Shown: piece after piece, positions 37,001-48,432 of the stretch | How positions within the stretch are numbered: the first letter of the stretch is position 1 | Layout of the letters: every line of letters starts with the position of its first letter | Assembly: GCA_958299035.1 (NCBI GenBank) | Contig: CATQJL010000316.1 | Location: 4,118,674-4,182,673, forward strand | Direction: 5' to 3' | DNA length: 64,000 bases | Source: Cylicocyclus nassatus | Taxonomy: Eukaryota > Nematoda > Chromadorea > Rhabditida > Strongylidae | The notes under the pieces: generated by a model | The model's input: the letters and a program-made list of their open reading frames with translations, nothing else | What the model was told of the DNA's origin: nothing | Database searches by the model: none | Made by a program: the position numbers and the translations under genes

Positions 37001-40000
37001 AATAATTTTTTCGGGCGTGACGGCAGCCACGCCCCCTTTTTCTAGATTCTAAGGGTTATGGGTCCGCAAAAATTTTGGGATGTGCGTGGCTGAAGCTGGA
37101 GAATTTGAGGAATTTTTGAGCAGTGAATAGAAAGGAGTCTCTTTGAACTTTTTTTTCTTAAAATTTTTGGCACAGTTTTTTCGAGGATTAATGTCATACC
37201 ATCAAATCGAGCAGTCTACTGGGATTTCAAATATGCAATATTCTCCTATTTATGTATGTTGTTTTTTTCAAAATGAAATATTTCGGTCATATTGACGTTT
37301 GAATTTTCCACTCGGTCTTGTTACCTATAAAATTGGGAACATTTTTTTCAAGCGTATAAAAAACATATGATTTCATAGAATTGTAAGAATTTTCTTGCAA
37401 CTACAACTTCTTCAAAAAAATTTGTACTTGCTCGCAGATAAAAATATGCAACTACACAGTTTTAGCCCATAAATACACTCTAAAAAACAATCACCAGCCC
37501 CTCTTGCCCCGTTGCGTTCAACAGCCCAAAAGTGGGCGTGTCCTCACCTTTTTTACCACCAAAAATTAAGAAAAACCACAGAGTTATTTTTCTTGAAAGA
37601 CAATTTCGAGTTCAGCTCCCCACAATTTAGAATGTTATTATCATGATTGAATGCTAAAAATTATCAATTAAAGTTCTTCTCTAATTTCTACCTCATTAGC
37701 GACCGATTAATATCGCAAAAAGCAAACGTTCAAGTGTAGACGGACGCTTTTGTGGGTTTTTCGCTTCAACGACATTGAGACGTCGACAGCTTTTTCCGAC
37801 GACGTGAAATGGCCCCAGCCGTTTAGCCACGCATCATTTGAGATTGATAGAAAAGAATGAGTAGAAAGGCTGGTTCTTCAACTAAATAAGGCTATTAGAG
37901 GGGAAAAAGGCAGGTAGAAAGTGTACACGAAATGAAATCTCTCTAATACGGTTATCGATATGACAATTATTCTGTCATTTTTTGGGAGGAAGGAAGCAGG
38001 AGGGCTAAATGAGGTTGGGGAAGGCGAGAAAGTGGCGGAAAAACGAAGGAAGTGGAGATGCGAAGAATGAAGAGAACCTTCTTGTGATTACTAATTTTCA
38101 TGGGGAAGGGAATTTAGCTGAGAGAAAACAATCGGTACCTATCAGTAAAAACGTTAAGAGCGCTTATGAAAAAGATTCCTTGTAATTCTTGGTAAATGCA
38201 ACAATAGCTGTCTACAAGTTTTTGTCACAGGATTTATTGTAAGCAAAAACACTTCTTAAATTTTGATAAAAATTTTCACTCTCATTATCGCTAGTGCGTC
38301 CATTCAAAATATTTAGTCATTTCGAAAAATTTTGAAGAGTATCAACAAGAAAATTTACGGATTCCCCAGCGGTTGATTGCGAATTCAGGCTTTTTATCGT
38401 GCTTTCTTTCGTTTCAGAAAATGTCATCTAAACTATTGTACACAATCTATACGACAACCTTTCTATATGGAAGTTCTGTATCGTAGTGGATGTAATATTC
38501 GGCGGCATCGATCAGTGAGTTGCACATAATAAAAAGAATAAGCATACTGCCCCCAGTAACATCGGCTTTTGTTTTAAGCCGACCCTTTTGCACCGATACC
38601 GTATACCACCAAAATCGGCAAGGCATTAGAGACATTAGATGGCATTCAACTTATGTTGTAGTTTGCCGTGTCTTTGGTAAAGAGAACTCTAATCTGCGAG
38701 CAGAAATTGAGTTTTTCACATGACTAGTTTTCGTCTTAAGGGGCCATAGTTCATATTCGTTCGCGTTTTCAGCAAAATAGCTTGGAATTACACCTGATTA
38801 TAGAGGGCTTGTCGATATAATAAAAGTACCCTAAAAGGAACCTGCAAAACGAACATTAGCCCAAATTTGTTAGTTTTGTACCAACATCTGCAATCGGGGC
38901 CGGCGCAGCTGGCACCGAGCCAAGCTGGATATTGTGTTTGGAACCGAAATCAAAGCGGATATCGTTTTTGTGGCCGAAAACAGACTTTTTTAGGCGACTC
39001 TCGTTTTTCGAAGGGCTTTTTCAACGTTTAGGGTTATGGTCAAAGGGGACTTCGTACAAAGTCAAAATCAAAGGGGACTTCGTTTCAAAATATACCTGTT
39101 GCCAGCTCATGCCGAGCTCCGTCTGGAATGCATTAACGAATGATATATGAGTGATCAGACATTAAAACTTCCCTTGTAGGCTCAAGCTCCGACTTTGCGT
39201 GTAAAAGAATTTGCTATTGTAAACATATTTACAACTTCCTGCAAAAGACACCATTTCAAAACTAGCTTGCTTGCAGCAAAATCCCAAGACGATCATCTAT
39301 GAGGTCACTATTGTAGTCCAACATCATCCGCTATTTATCACAGCTGGTGACCGTGCCTATCGTCTAAACTGCATTTATAGACAAGCGGATGCATTGCTTA
39401 CTCAGAAAATCAATGTGAAGTAAGTTCCTTTTTAATTTATACGAATAAAAATCGCTTGTGTGACTAACCACCACATTACTTTGTTGTTGCGTACAATAGA
39501 ACACATTGCAAAAACTGTCAGAGGATATTAGTCACGGACGAGTTTTCGGTGGATAATCCAGCTAAACAGCTTTACTCTTTGCCGTTTGGAACCACTCAGT
39601 GCTTTTTGATCGCCTGTTTCCACACTGAATCGAACATTTGAATAAGGTGTTACCAGTCAGGGAGGGAATTTTTCAAGGCCAGATATTGGTAGCGATATCA
39701 TGGAGATAAAAAAGAGGCCTTCAAGTTTGGAAATATCTCGAAAAGAAGATATCTTGAGATTTCCATACTTGAAAAAGAGCGAGCATACGCTTCTTTTCAA
39801 AATCGCCACATTTATATTCTGATAAAACACATCTTGTAATTTGAACTACCCCCCCCCCTAATTTCCTTCAATTTAGTGACCCCACTCCACAGGCAATAGA
39901 AGGCAAATCTACGCCACAATGTCGCTACGATGTGTTATCCTCGGTCAATGGTCCAACATTACGTTTTGCCAATGTTGGAGAGCCTGTGATCCACAAATGG

Positions 40001-42565
40001 AGCTGTAATTCTGGTAAGAATCAAAAACTTACATCAAATGATTCCTCGTAATAAATAATCTTGAGTCAGTAATAGGTTGACACAAAGTCTTGCAACAAAT
40101 CCTAAGAAATTCGCTAGAAAACAATTGTTACTCCCAGTGTATCTTATATGTTTTTATCCAGATATTTATGATATTATGTTTGATTTAATATATTAAAGAT
40201 TTTACTTTTCGTAACATCAAAGACAAAAAAAACAAAAACGCTTATTCAGAGAATTTTCTTATAATTTGATCAGAAATTGGCCATACAAAAACTAGAATCA
40301 GGGTTTAATTGAGCTCTTATTATTAGCATTTTCTGCGGATTTCAAAAGTGCGCAATTCCAGTTTTTCTTCATCAGCTTGTATTTATTCACACACCGTAAT
40401 AATTAGCATAACTCCTACTCTAGAAAATATAAAAATAAGTGGATATTAAAAACTTTCAGATCAAGCAAAATAATAGCATCTCTGCATGTAAGTAAAAACT
40501 ATCACAGTGCTCTTCCATGTGCACTGAAATCAATCAGTTCACAGTGTCAATTTAAAAAAAAACCGAAAATTGTTGAATAAATTAGAGCGGAGAAGAGTTG
40601 AACTTACAGAGGAATTTGTGATAAAATTTAGAACTGCATGGCTTTGTGGTTCACTCTTGCGTGGTTCGAAATCCATCAGGAGAAGAATATAAACTCATCG
40701 ACGATCGCGGGTGAGTAAGCCATTCGAGTCGTCGAATTTTCGATAAAAAATACCAGCACTATGTTCGATACTTTTGTGTGCAATTTCCAATCGAGTTTGC
40801 TTCCCTCAATTTGTTTTCTTCCTAGATGCGTTATCGAAAAACAACTTGTGCCAGATGTCAAATACGAGAAAGACCTCTCTTCTGCATACACGACTATTAG
40901 TGCCTTCAGGTGGGTAAAGTTTTGTGTTGATGGAATTCCCAAAAGTGTGAATTACAGATTTGCTGAGCAAATAGTGGTACATTTCTCTTGTCAGATTACG
41001 CTATGTCGGAAGCATGAGCAAGGTTGCGAGGGTATCGCGGTAAGCTTTGCATTTCAGTTTAAAAAAATGACTGAAGTGCGAAAAAAGAGGAAATTTTTTT
41101 ACTTGATGAATTTTTTTTGAGTATCAGACAAGCTTTAAAATATCAAAGAATTGTTTTGCAGCCTCCGACGTGTGTCCCAGTCGAGTTTCCTCCAATCCGT
41201 ACCTTCTATCGGCATACTCGTCCATTTGAACCCGCTGAAGCCACAACTCAGCCAGGGCCACCATCAACATCAGAAATTTACGGCTTGGGATCGGGCGAAT
41301 TGGTCACGAAAACTACCGTTAGGTTGGCAGTTGGCATTAGTCGTCTAAAAGGCGAAAACTGGTCCTTTTGGCAGTTGTGTGAGTAGGAGGAGCTTTTCGG
41401 TGGTGTTTAACAAAATTTCGAGAATTATAAGTGTATTGTACTATGGGGACCAGTTCTCGTTCGCTCATGTCATCATGCTTGTTCTAAGATATGTGCTAGG
41501 GCACTGACAAATATCATTCCAGGCCAACGACAACGACTACGCTTTCGAATAGGGTTAGCTTCTCTTACTACACTATACGCAATCACTTTGAAATTTATGT
41601 CTGCTATTTTTAATCAATACTCACTTATCCTAGTTCTTGCATCTCCAAAATTTTTTTTTGATTCTCAGGTCGAGTCTGTCGCAAATTTCCACGATCCGCT
41701 AGCTTCTGCTCCAATCCCTCTGCCAAAAAGGGGCGAAGAAGGACAAGACGCAAATGTGGTGTGGTCCAGTGGAGAATCACCCGAATTTGGCATTGAAATC
41801 GTCAAAACGCCTTCATCAGGTGGGACTAGGCACTCGCAATTTTGTACGCAGAGCAAAAGATTATTTTCAGCACCACATCGCATGTTTCCGGAAGTACCAA
41901 ACGACTACCGAACTGAGACACTCTCGTCCGTTTATGATGTACCACTTGGTCATGATCTAGACCCAATGCCAAGACCTGCTCCAGCACAAATATATTACGC
42001 CAGCAAGAGGAAACCGCGAAGTCATAAGCTCCCGGCTACTGAGAATATCACGCTGGAAGTGGAAGCAAAAAAAGTAGGCTTTTTTAAAATTGTTCTAATC
42101 CTAATGTTTTCATATTTAGCTAATGGTCTTTTCTGATGAATCTGATCGGTTAGATGTTCCATCGAGTAATAGCGAAGATCCAGGTGATAAACGCTGTGAT
42201 CGGATAATAATTAGTCAGACTGTATTTTTGAGTGCAGCAGCATTGTTACAGGTATGTACATCTTGCTATTTCAATAATCACGAACAACGGTTTACTTGCT
42301 TATTATAGTCACAGCTTTTAATCAAAGCAAATTTTGAAGAGGGCAAATCAAATAAGGCGTAGTTTCCAGCAACTTCAATAGCTTTGAAATTAAGCAAGTT
42401 AGAAAGAAAATTCTTTCTTCCATAAAGTTTCCATCAAATCATAGAGCCTAACTGTAATACCGAAGTTTTTGTTATTATCAACATCGAATGGAAATCACCA
42501 TCCTTTTGCAGCACTACTTACTAGTTTCTCTCTTCTTTGAAAACATAAGCGCCAAAAATTGTTGA
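31088..42565 (+). CDS. Cuticlin-like ZP-domain secreted/apical matrix protein (about 12 exons)
   Basis: Exons by splice site and phase: 31088-31201, 36740-36828, 38418-38514, 39277-39419, 39877-40013, 40632-40710, 40826-40909, 40958-41039, 41162-41329, 41669-42073, 42120-42251, 42512-42565; about 527 aa. Residues 1-26 form a signal peptide (hydrophobic LIWLLWF, cut after VRA). The ZP module runs from about residue 39 (ECLPDGIRL) to about 280: GHVYVRGHF, then GCNIRRHR, HHPLFITAGDRAYRLNC, RFANVGEPVIHKW, HGFVVHSC, VHFSCQITLC and a closing CEG...PPTC, with cysteines spaced as in nematode cuticlins. A Pro-rich linker and an RKPR basic site (possible furin-type cleavage) follow, then a hydrophobic tail (about 497-520) that may be a membrane anchor. 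ZP proteins polymerise in apical matrices and alae of the cuticle (known); that role here is inferred. Weak points: the exon 9 donor (GCA/GTTGGC, alternatives to 41382), a possible extra exon near 41518-41550, and the last exon. An in-frame ATG at 30872 lies upstream, but the signal peptide favours 31088. Confidence 0.9.
33022..33140 (+). mobile_element. Possible mariner-like fragment
   Basis: ACGGTGTCCCAAAATTTCTA resembles a Tc1/mariner end, and GGGCAAAGCAAGGTCTACAA (33115-33134) resembles a block near the ends of the foldback at 56614. No right end found; low confidence. Confidence 0.35.
33621..33738 (+). repeat. 40-bp tandem repeat, three copies
   Basis: Unit GATTTTGGCGAACTGAAGTG + TATAGGGAAAGCTATTTTA, practically identical copies at 33621, 33661 and 33701, in ZP intron 1. 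Confidence 0.95.
34583..34607. repeat. Perfect 10-bp hairpin AAACCCGCGT/ACGCGGGTTT
   Basis: Arms 34583-34592 and 34598-34607, 5-nt loop, GC-rich in AT-rich intron DNA. Confidence 0.7.
35956..36181. mobile_element. AGGGCTCGG MITE family, copy 3 (ZP intron 1)
   Basis: AAGGCTTGATACAGGTGGC at left, CCACCTCGTGCCAAGCCCT at right; interior GATCAAAGGGGACTTCG. Confidence 0.8.
36829..38417 (+). other. Intron 2 of the ZP gene
   Basis: AT-rich, 1.6 kb, phase 2 at both borders (GTGAGT to TTTCAG). Nothing else recognisable except a short GC-rich stretch near 37010-37040. Confidence 0.75.
38895..39121. mobile_element. AGGGCTCGG MITE family, copy 4 (ZP intron 3)
   Basis: GGGGCCGGCGCAGCTGGCAC at left, GCCAGCTCATGCCGAGCTCC at right; the motif TCAAAGGGGACTTCGT occurs twice inside. 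Confidence 0.75.
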
Positions 42566-42650
42566 AGATTTTACCAAAAATCAACTGCTAACCTAATTGT
42601 GCCAACCAACTATGTCTGCCTGTAGGCAAAGCCTTAAATTCAATACAATC

Positions 42651-42656
42651 ATTAAA
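42651..42656 (+). terminator. Possible ATTAAA poly(A) signal of the ZP gene
   Basis: ATTAAA 86 nt after the proposed stop at 42565; a variant signal used in nematodes. Not distinctive enough to be sure. Confidence 0.3.
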
Positions 42657-44122
42657 AACAATCGTTATCTTTTTGAATGGCTGTCTTACTCATGATCTCC
42701 ATGTCTTATCATTCCGTGTCGGTTCCTAGTCCCAGGTTGAAAAATACGACAATAAGGAAGGAAGCGATTGAGGATTTCCGCTTTTATTGTTACTTTTTTC
42801 TAAATCGCTTAGTTCTTAGGCCTAAGGCATACCTCACGCGAGTCCAGTCGCTTCGCATTTTGGCACTGCAGCTACTCTTTATGATTGGTCGTAGGCGGCA
42901 TTTGCTTGGGTAAGACTTGAACCGTTCGCGATAACTTATGAAAGCTACGTGCCTATGACTTCAAGAGCCGTGCACGGTAATTCTGTAGAAGTCTGGCAGA
43001 CCGCTAAGTTGTGTGGGTGTAGCGATTTGACAGAATTGCAAGAGGTGTGCCTTAGGCATACAAAGGTAATGCCCCTGGTTCAGGGGCAGCATATCACCAA
43101 ATTTCTTTACTCTGGATTTTTGCAAACTACAAGCCTTCCCGATTCTGTTACTCCCTACGGATTCAAATCCACATAAAAGCGCAAAATCACGTTGTTCAAA
43201 GCCTCGTAGGCCTGTCTACCTCAATTTTCGCCGCAGTGTCAGACGATTGAGAAGGATCACCTATCTATAAGTTTTAAAATGCCAGTGGGGAAACCGATAA
43301 GCAGAGGCCAGACTAGAGGCAAATCAGGCTCCACAAGCTACTTCATAGGCATGTGTGGAAAGGTGTAAGGCCGGATATTTTAACCGTTACTTACGCGAGT
43401 TCTTAAGATTCTAGCCCCGACCTTATTTTACGTAAAGCATAAAAAAGTCAAAAACTAAATTTATCGCGAGTTCAGAAAAGAAACAGACACAAGCTTGGGT
43501 GTTCAAACAGGACATCGGTCTTTTAAGATTGGGACTAACAGCGCATCGCCTTGGAGCAAGATGGAGAGCCCGCGCTAAATTGTCTCAGTACCTTCTTTTG
43601 TACGAGAGCAAAAGTGGTCAGGTGCTGTCGAAGCAATGACTTTCGAAAGTTGTTGCTTGATGGTTATTATTGTCGAAACCAATGAAAAAATAAGAATAGA
43701 TTGACTGGTGCTTTTGCCGATAAAGTGTGGTATTCCTATGATTGCTGTTGTACATAATAAGTGCAGGTTATGCCTGCAACATCATGACAGCAAATGCATA
43801 ACAAAGGTTGGTTTTTGGGATTTCAGGTCATACAAGAGTGATCCCCTCGGACATTTCATCGTACAAGTGCGAGATTATAACGTTCACCAGAAGCAAAAAA
43901 TACCGTTGGGACGTTGGAAATCTTAGTAAAAAGCCCCGTCCGCTTGTGGATTTGCTGCTCAGCAGAGTACGTATGTGCCACAGTCGTAGGGTCCTGCATC
44001 TTCGTCTCAGCTTTGCTAGGAAGTGAGTTTTTGCGCGGACACTGTCTGGCGTGGTCTTATCGAATGCAACATGGACGGTGGCCTTATAAGGCAGTGCATT
44101 GATGAAACTGTGGGTTCCCAAA
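42657..44122. other. Intergenic, no recognised gene
   Basis: Only short unconvincing frames. Confidence 0.45.
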
Positions 44123-44124
44123 TA

Positions 44125-45702
44125 CAGTGACCGCCAAAAAGTTGCGGACAAGCCTCCCTCCCTTTTTCATCGCTCTTTTTCAGAGGGAAAACAATGATGA
44201 AAAAATGTAATAATTGCACGAGGTGATAGAGCTCTTCAAGATCTATAATCTACATCTTGAGTTTTTTGAGAAACGTGTGTTCTAAGAATTTTAAGAATAT
44301 TTTTATAGAAAAAGTCCGAAAATGGCCGCGTCACAATGTCGCGGACAATAACTTTTCGAACGCTAAAATTTTCTTTTGAGTCTTATTTTGAAGCGAAAAC
44401 ACAAGTTATCCGGACGGGTAAGCATACTACTATACAGAGCTCGTCAAGAACTACACATTGGTTATGGTTACTTCCCCAGAAAACGCAAGCTTGGGTTTTA
44501 TTTTAGTTTTTTTTTCAAAAATAACTTCTAATTTCCTTTATCAAGCCAAATTTCTTCACACGGAAACCTGTTCAAGACATCCCAACAAAGCCGCCTGGAT
44601 AAAATAGATGCTCTTTGCCATCCTCTATGCATCGGACGTGTGCTGATGAGTTTCTTGGCTGAAAATGGCTCTTGGCAGTGCTTGCACATGACCCCACCTG
44701 CACCTCACCACTGACTTGTACCGCTTTGCAGGCTTATAACTCGGCCTGCAGTCAATATTTTAGCCTGAAATTAGGCTCGTTCGAAAGAACGAGACTTCCT
44801 CTACACGATGATATGCAAATAGGTTCAGTTTGAGCAATCCCTGAGATTTGGCGGATGGGGTGGTAGAGGGCAGCTTTAGAGATGATTGGAGTGAAAGCTT
44901 TTATGAACACCAGAACAGTCTTAGAGCTTCCAAATGGATCTATTACAAGAAAATTGACAGTTTTGAACTTCCAGGATGAAATTGGTAGCAAAAGGAGCTC
45001 TCTTCAACTTTAGCTGAAAAGTTTAGACTACAACTGAAGCTGCCCTCTACCACCCCATCCGCCAAATCTCAGGGATTGCTCAAACTGAACCTATTTGCAT
45101 ATCATCGTGTAGAGCAAGTCTCGTTCTTTCGAACGAGTCTAATTGCAGGCTCAAATATTGACTGCGGGCCGAGTTACAAGCCTGCAAAGCGGTACAAGTC
45201 AGTGGTGAGGTGCAGGTGGGGTCATGTGCAAGCACTGCCAAGGGCCATTTTCAGCCAAGAAACTCATCAGCACACGTCCGATGCATAGAGGATGGCAAAG
45301 AGCATCTATTTTATCCAGACGGCTTTCTTTGGATGTCTTGAACAGGTTTCCGTGTGAAGAAATTTGGCTTGATAAAGGTAACTAGAAGTTGTTTTTTGAA
45401 AAAAACTAAAATAAAACCCAAGCTTGCGTTTTCTGGGGAAGTAACCATAACCAATGTGTAGTTCTTGACGAGCTCTGTATAGTAGTATGCTTACCCGTCC
45501 GGATAACTTGTGTTTTCGCTTCAAAATAGGACTCAAAAGAAAATTTTTGCGTTCGAAGAATTATTGTCCGCGACATTGTGACGCGGCCATTTTCGGACTT
45601 TTTCTGGAAAAAGATTCTTAAAATTTTCAGAACACATGTTTCTCAAAAAACTCAACGTGTAGAAGAGAGGGAGGCTTGTCCGCAACTTTTTGGCGGTCAC
45701 TG
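44125..45702. mobile_element. 1.58-kb Tc1-type foldback element
   Basis: Ends CAGTGACCGCCAAAAAGTTG and its complement, flanked by TA (44123-44124, 45703-45704). Arms 44125-44875 and 45038-45702 pair over most of their length; the left arm has about 90 bp more (near 44170-44270). The unpaired centre is about 160 bp. CAGTG-type ends with TA duplication are typical of Tc1/mariner elements (known). No transposase frame, so non-autonomous. Confidence 0.85.
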
Positions 45703-45719
45703 TATATGTAGTACGATGA

Positions 45720-46390
45720 GATCGCTTTTAATGGCAAAATGTCAGACGGTTGGTATATGGGTTTTTTCTATACACATGCAATGTACATAAATCGAAAGAA
45801 GGCTGAGTTCATGAGGAAAGCCTTTGCGAAGATGAGGAAATGATATTGGGAAGCACCCTACTATGGAGACCTCTTCTTACATGTATCCTGGACATGCGAT
45901 GAACATCCAAAACGACTTGGTGAAAGAAGTTAACAAGAGAATAAGAGCAGCCTGGAACGCCTTTGAGACTTTGAAGGACACAACAGACAAAGTGTCAGAA
46001 CAGGAACTTCCACCTGTTAACTTGACCGTTATTCCGGCGCTGTATTACGCAGCTAAGTCATCCGACGCTACAACTAAAAAGCTCCAACTACCTGCATGGC
46101 GCTTGAGCCCAATCTTCTAAAAAACTCGACCAAACAACATCTTGTCGGAATTCGCAGTACGGATATGAGAAATGTTCCGTCGTAGTGATCCAGCGAAACG
46201 TTGCGAAAGCGAAGCATTGATGGGCCGGTCACATCATGAGAAGGATAAGCGACAGATGAATACGAACATCAGGTTAGATTCGCAAAACAAAACGTTCCCG
46301 AGGAAACTCGGTGACGCAGTCGTCGACGACGAGTAAGAAGATCGTGGATGTCTAAGGCGAGGGGCAGGGAAAAATAAAAACTCCTATGCT
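45720..46390 (+). pseudogene. Decayed 3' part of an RTE-type LINE reverse transcriptase
   Basis: Recognisable pieces: NRKKAEFMRK, then 45863-46120 with SSYMYPGHAMNIQNDL...NKRIRAAWNAFETLKD and VIPALYYAA, which follow the order of the RTE C-terminal region (SSYVYLGRE.. / RRKRAAWGAF / VLPALTYA). After a stop at 46120 another frame gives AKAKH-WAGHIMRR, the conserved WAGHVMR block, with in-frame stops. It begins directly after the foldback element. Old, non-functional. Confidence 0.75.
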
Positions 46391-46444
46391 GGGGCTCGCA
46401 CACCGGAGAAGACGGTCCATTTAAATATTTAGGAGAGTAGTACG

Positions 46445-47099
46445 TACGTAGGCACGGTCGTCCTCACCCCGCTCTTCGTCCGGTGGACAAACTCGGGTTT
46501 GAATTAGGCCAAGCTGGCTACATCAAAGCACGGCACCGTCCGCCCTCAGTTCAAGCTTATGCACGTTTTTTTGTCTTTCTCATTTTTACTTGCAGCTCTT
46601 AGTATTTCAAAAGTATTTGTGTTAACATGTAGGACCTCGTTGTTGCTGAGCGATATTTCATATTGCTTTGCTCGTTCCTTCAACTCTTAATCCAAGTAAG
46701 CCCGAGAAAAGGATGAAAAATAAGTTCGGGAAAAGGATGAAGAAGGATGGAAAAGAGTTATTGCTCTTGAATTCTTTACTGGTATTCAACATGTTCTTAA
46801 GATGTTGCGTCAGTAAGTTTTTCGTCACATACTTTTCATCTGCATCGTTCTTTTTCAAGGCTACCTGAAAGCAGAGTAGAGAAAGGAGCGTAACAGTATG
46901 AAAGTTCAAAAACAGTAGAATTGTCAGATAGTTTTGGTATTATTGCTAGAGTACAAAAATTAGCAAGTGGTGACGAAAAATGGGAAGAATCAATGTCTAG
47001 TTCAAAACTGAGCGCTGAGCATGTCGTGCTCTACTGCAGATAACCTGCCCAGTTCAGGTTTGTCCACCAGATGATGGGGTGAGGACGACTATATACGTA
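46445..47099. mobile_element. Inverted-repeat element, about 655 bp
   Basis: Left TCGTCCTCACCCC...GGTGGACAAAC (46459-46490) matches the complement of 47060-47090. Pairing covers roughly 55 bp at each end with mismatches and includes a TACGTA end on both sides. The interior has only short frames. Borders approximate. Confidence 0.6.
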
Positions 47100-48139
47100 A
47101 AGGCTATTGCACAACGAAGGCAGAGAAGCATTACTAGTTAAGCGGACGCGAACGCAACGCGCGCGTGTGTTCACCGTTGTAAATCCTGCGCCTCATGCGC
47201 TCTGTGGCTAATAAAGCCGCGTTCGCGCACAGATATTGCGCCTTCGTCATGCAGCAGCCTATACACTGCAGACGTTAAGAGTCCTGCTACAAAAAATTAA
47301 CGCAGTGTGCATATATTTCAAGTATGATATCTGTTACCGGCGCTTCACCTCCACTTAAACAAAAACGAGTTCGAACGTCAGCCTGTTCGACTAATTGGTC
47401 GTAGCCTTTTTCAACCCGGAATAGGCGAAGCATTCCAAGTGGAGCAGCGCGTACGCACTGCCACTGGCTCGGCGAGATAGATTAGAATGTAGAGCAGACT
47501 GCAAAGTGGCGCGAATCGTTGCAAAGCGGACTCCCGCCAGTCCAGTTTTCGCCTAAACTGAGTTGAAACTTACTATATGACATCTATGGTATTATTTTTC
47601 AGTCTGCATAAGAAAGCGTTGCAGTAATCTTAGCCTGTAGTAAACCCCCATCGAGTCGTGACGACTCGATGGGAGCGCGGCAAATGCCCGGCAAATGCCT
47701 CTCTGCTGCCGCCCCATGATAAAGGATAGGCGACGTGACCGAGGTATATGCGCGGCGTAATGCCGCGGCAACGCCGCAGGCACGACAAGGCAGCACCAGC
47801 ATGCCCGTCGCGCAGACACGAGAAATAGTGCGTCTTCATTGGAGACGCAAAGAGGTGGTGGTGCCGACAAATGAGTAGCGGTCGAGTACGTCCGGGGTGG
47901 TGGTGCCGGCCGCTGTCCGTAGATGCACGCAAAGGATCGAATTGCACGTCGCTTTTCGCTCGAAGCTTCCGCGTTTCTTATAAGGGTTCAGAATCATAAC
48001 GGCATAATACATGATACTCGACAATATTCCATTCCTTTCAAACAAAGATGCAATGTGGATGTAATAAGTATGCTGATTAAAACGTGCAAAACGTCATTTT
48101 GTGCGCGATGCTAAGCTATACTTCACTTCATTGAAGTCA
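47100..48139. other. GC-rich intergenic island
   Basis: 47640-47960 is markedly GC-rich with several short perfect hairpins (47647-47673; GCGTCT/AGACGC at 47830-47848). No gene could be assigned. Confidence 0.5.
47647..47673. repeat. Perfect 12-bp hairpin
   Basis: CCCATCGAGTCG, loop TGA, CGACTCGATGGG. Lies at the edge of a GC-rich island (47640-47960). Confidence 0.8.
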
Positions 48140-48432
48140 GGGGAGATATTTATCAATCTCCTATATGGGAAAGGGTTCCTGTACAGGTCACAGCCGGTAT
48201 AGTCGCAGGCAATGGCGCCCGCCATACACGAAGCCAAGCTGGTGATCAGGCTCCTGTCTGTTCGAAGATATGGCCCGATCTGGCAAGTTTGGCCATGTCG
48301 GGCGCGGCAGGTACGCGATTGTGCCCAATCTCGACAGGTCGAGCCCTGCCCTGTTTGGGCCACGCGCCCCAAACTTGCATATATCATGGGATGGTGCTTT
48401 CCCCTATAGAGTGGATTGATAAATACCTCCCC
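48140..48432. mobile_element. MITE with GGGGAGRTATTTATCAATC ends
   Basis: About 290 bp with terminal inverted repeats of about 35 bp with small gaps: GGGGAGATATTTATCAATC and, at the right, GATTGATAAATACCTCCCC. Interior GC-rich, with the hairpin GTTTGGG...CCCAAAC near 48349. Confidence 0.8.

Noticed and set aside
41588..42136. 182-codon uninterrupted frame as a separate gene
   Set aside because: It is exon 10 of the ZP gene plus intron read-through; a clean acceptor lies at 41669 and a donor at 42074.
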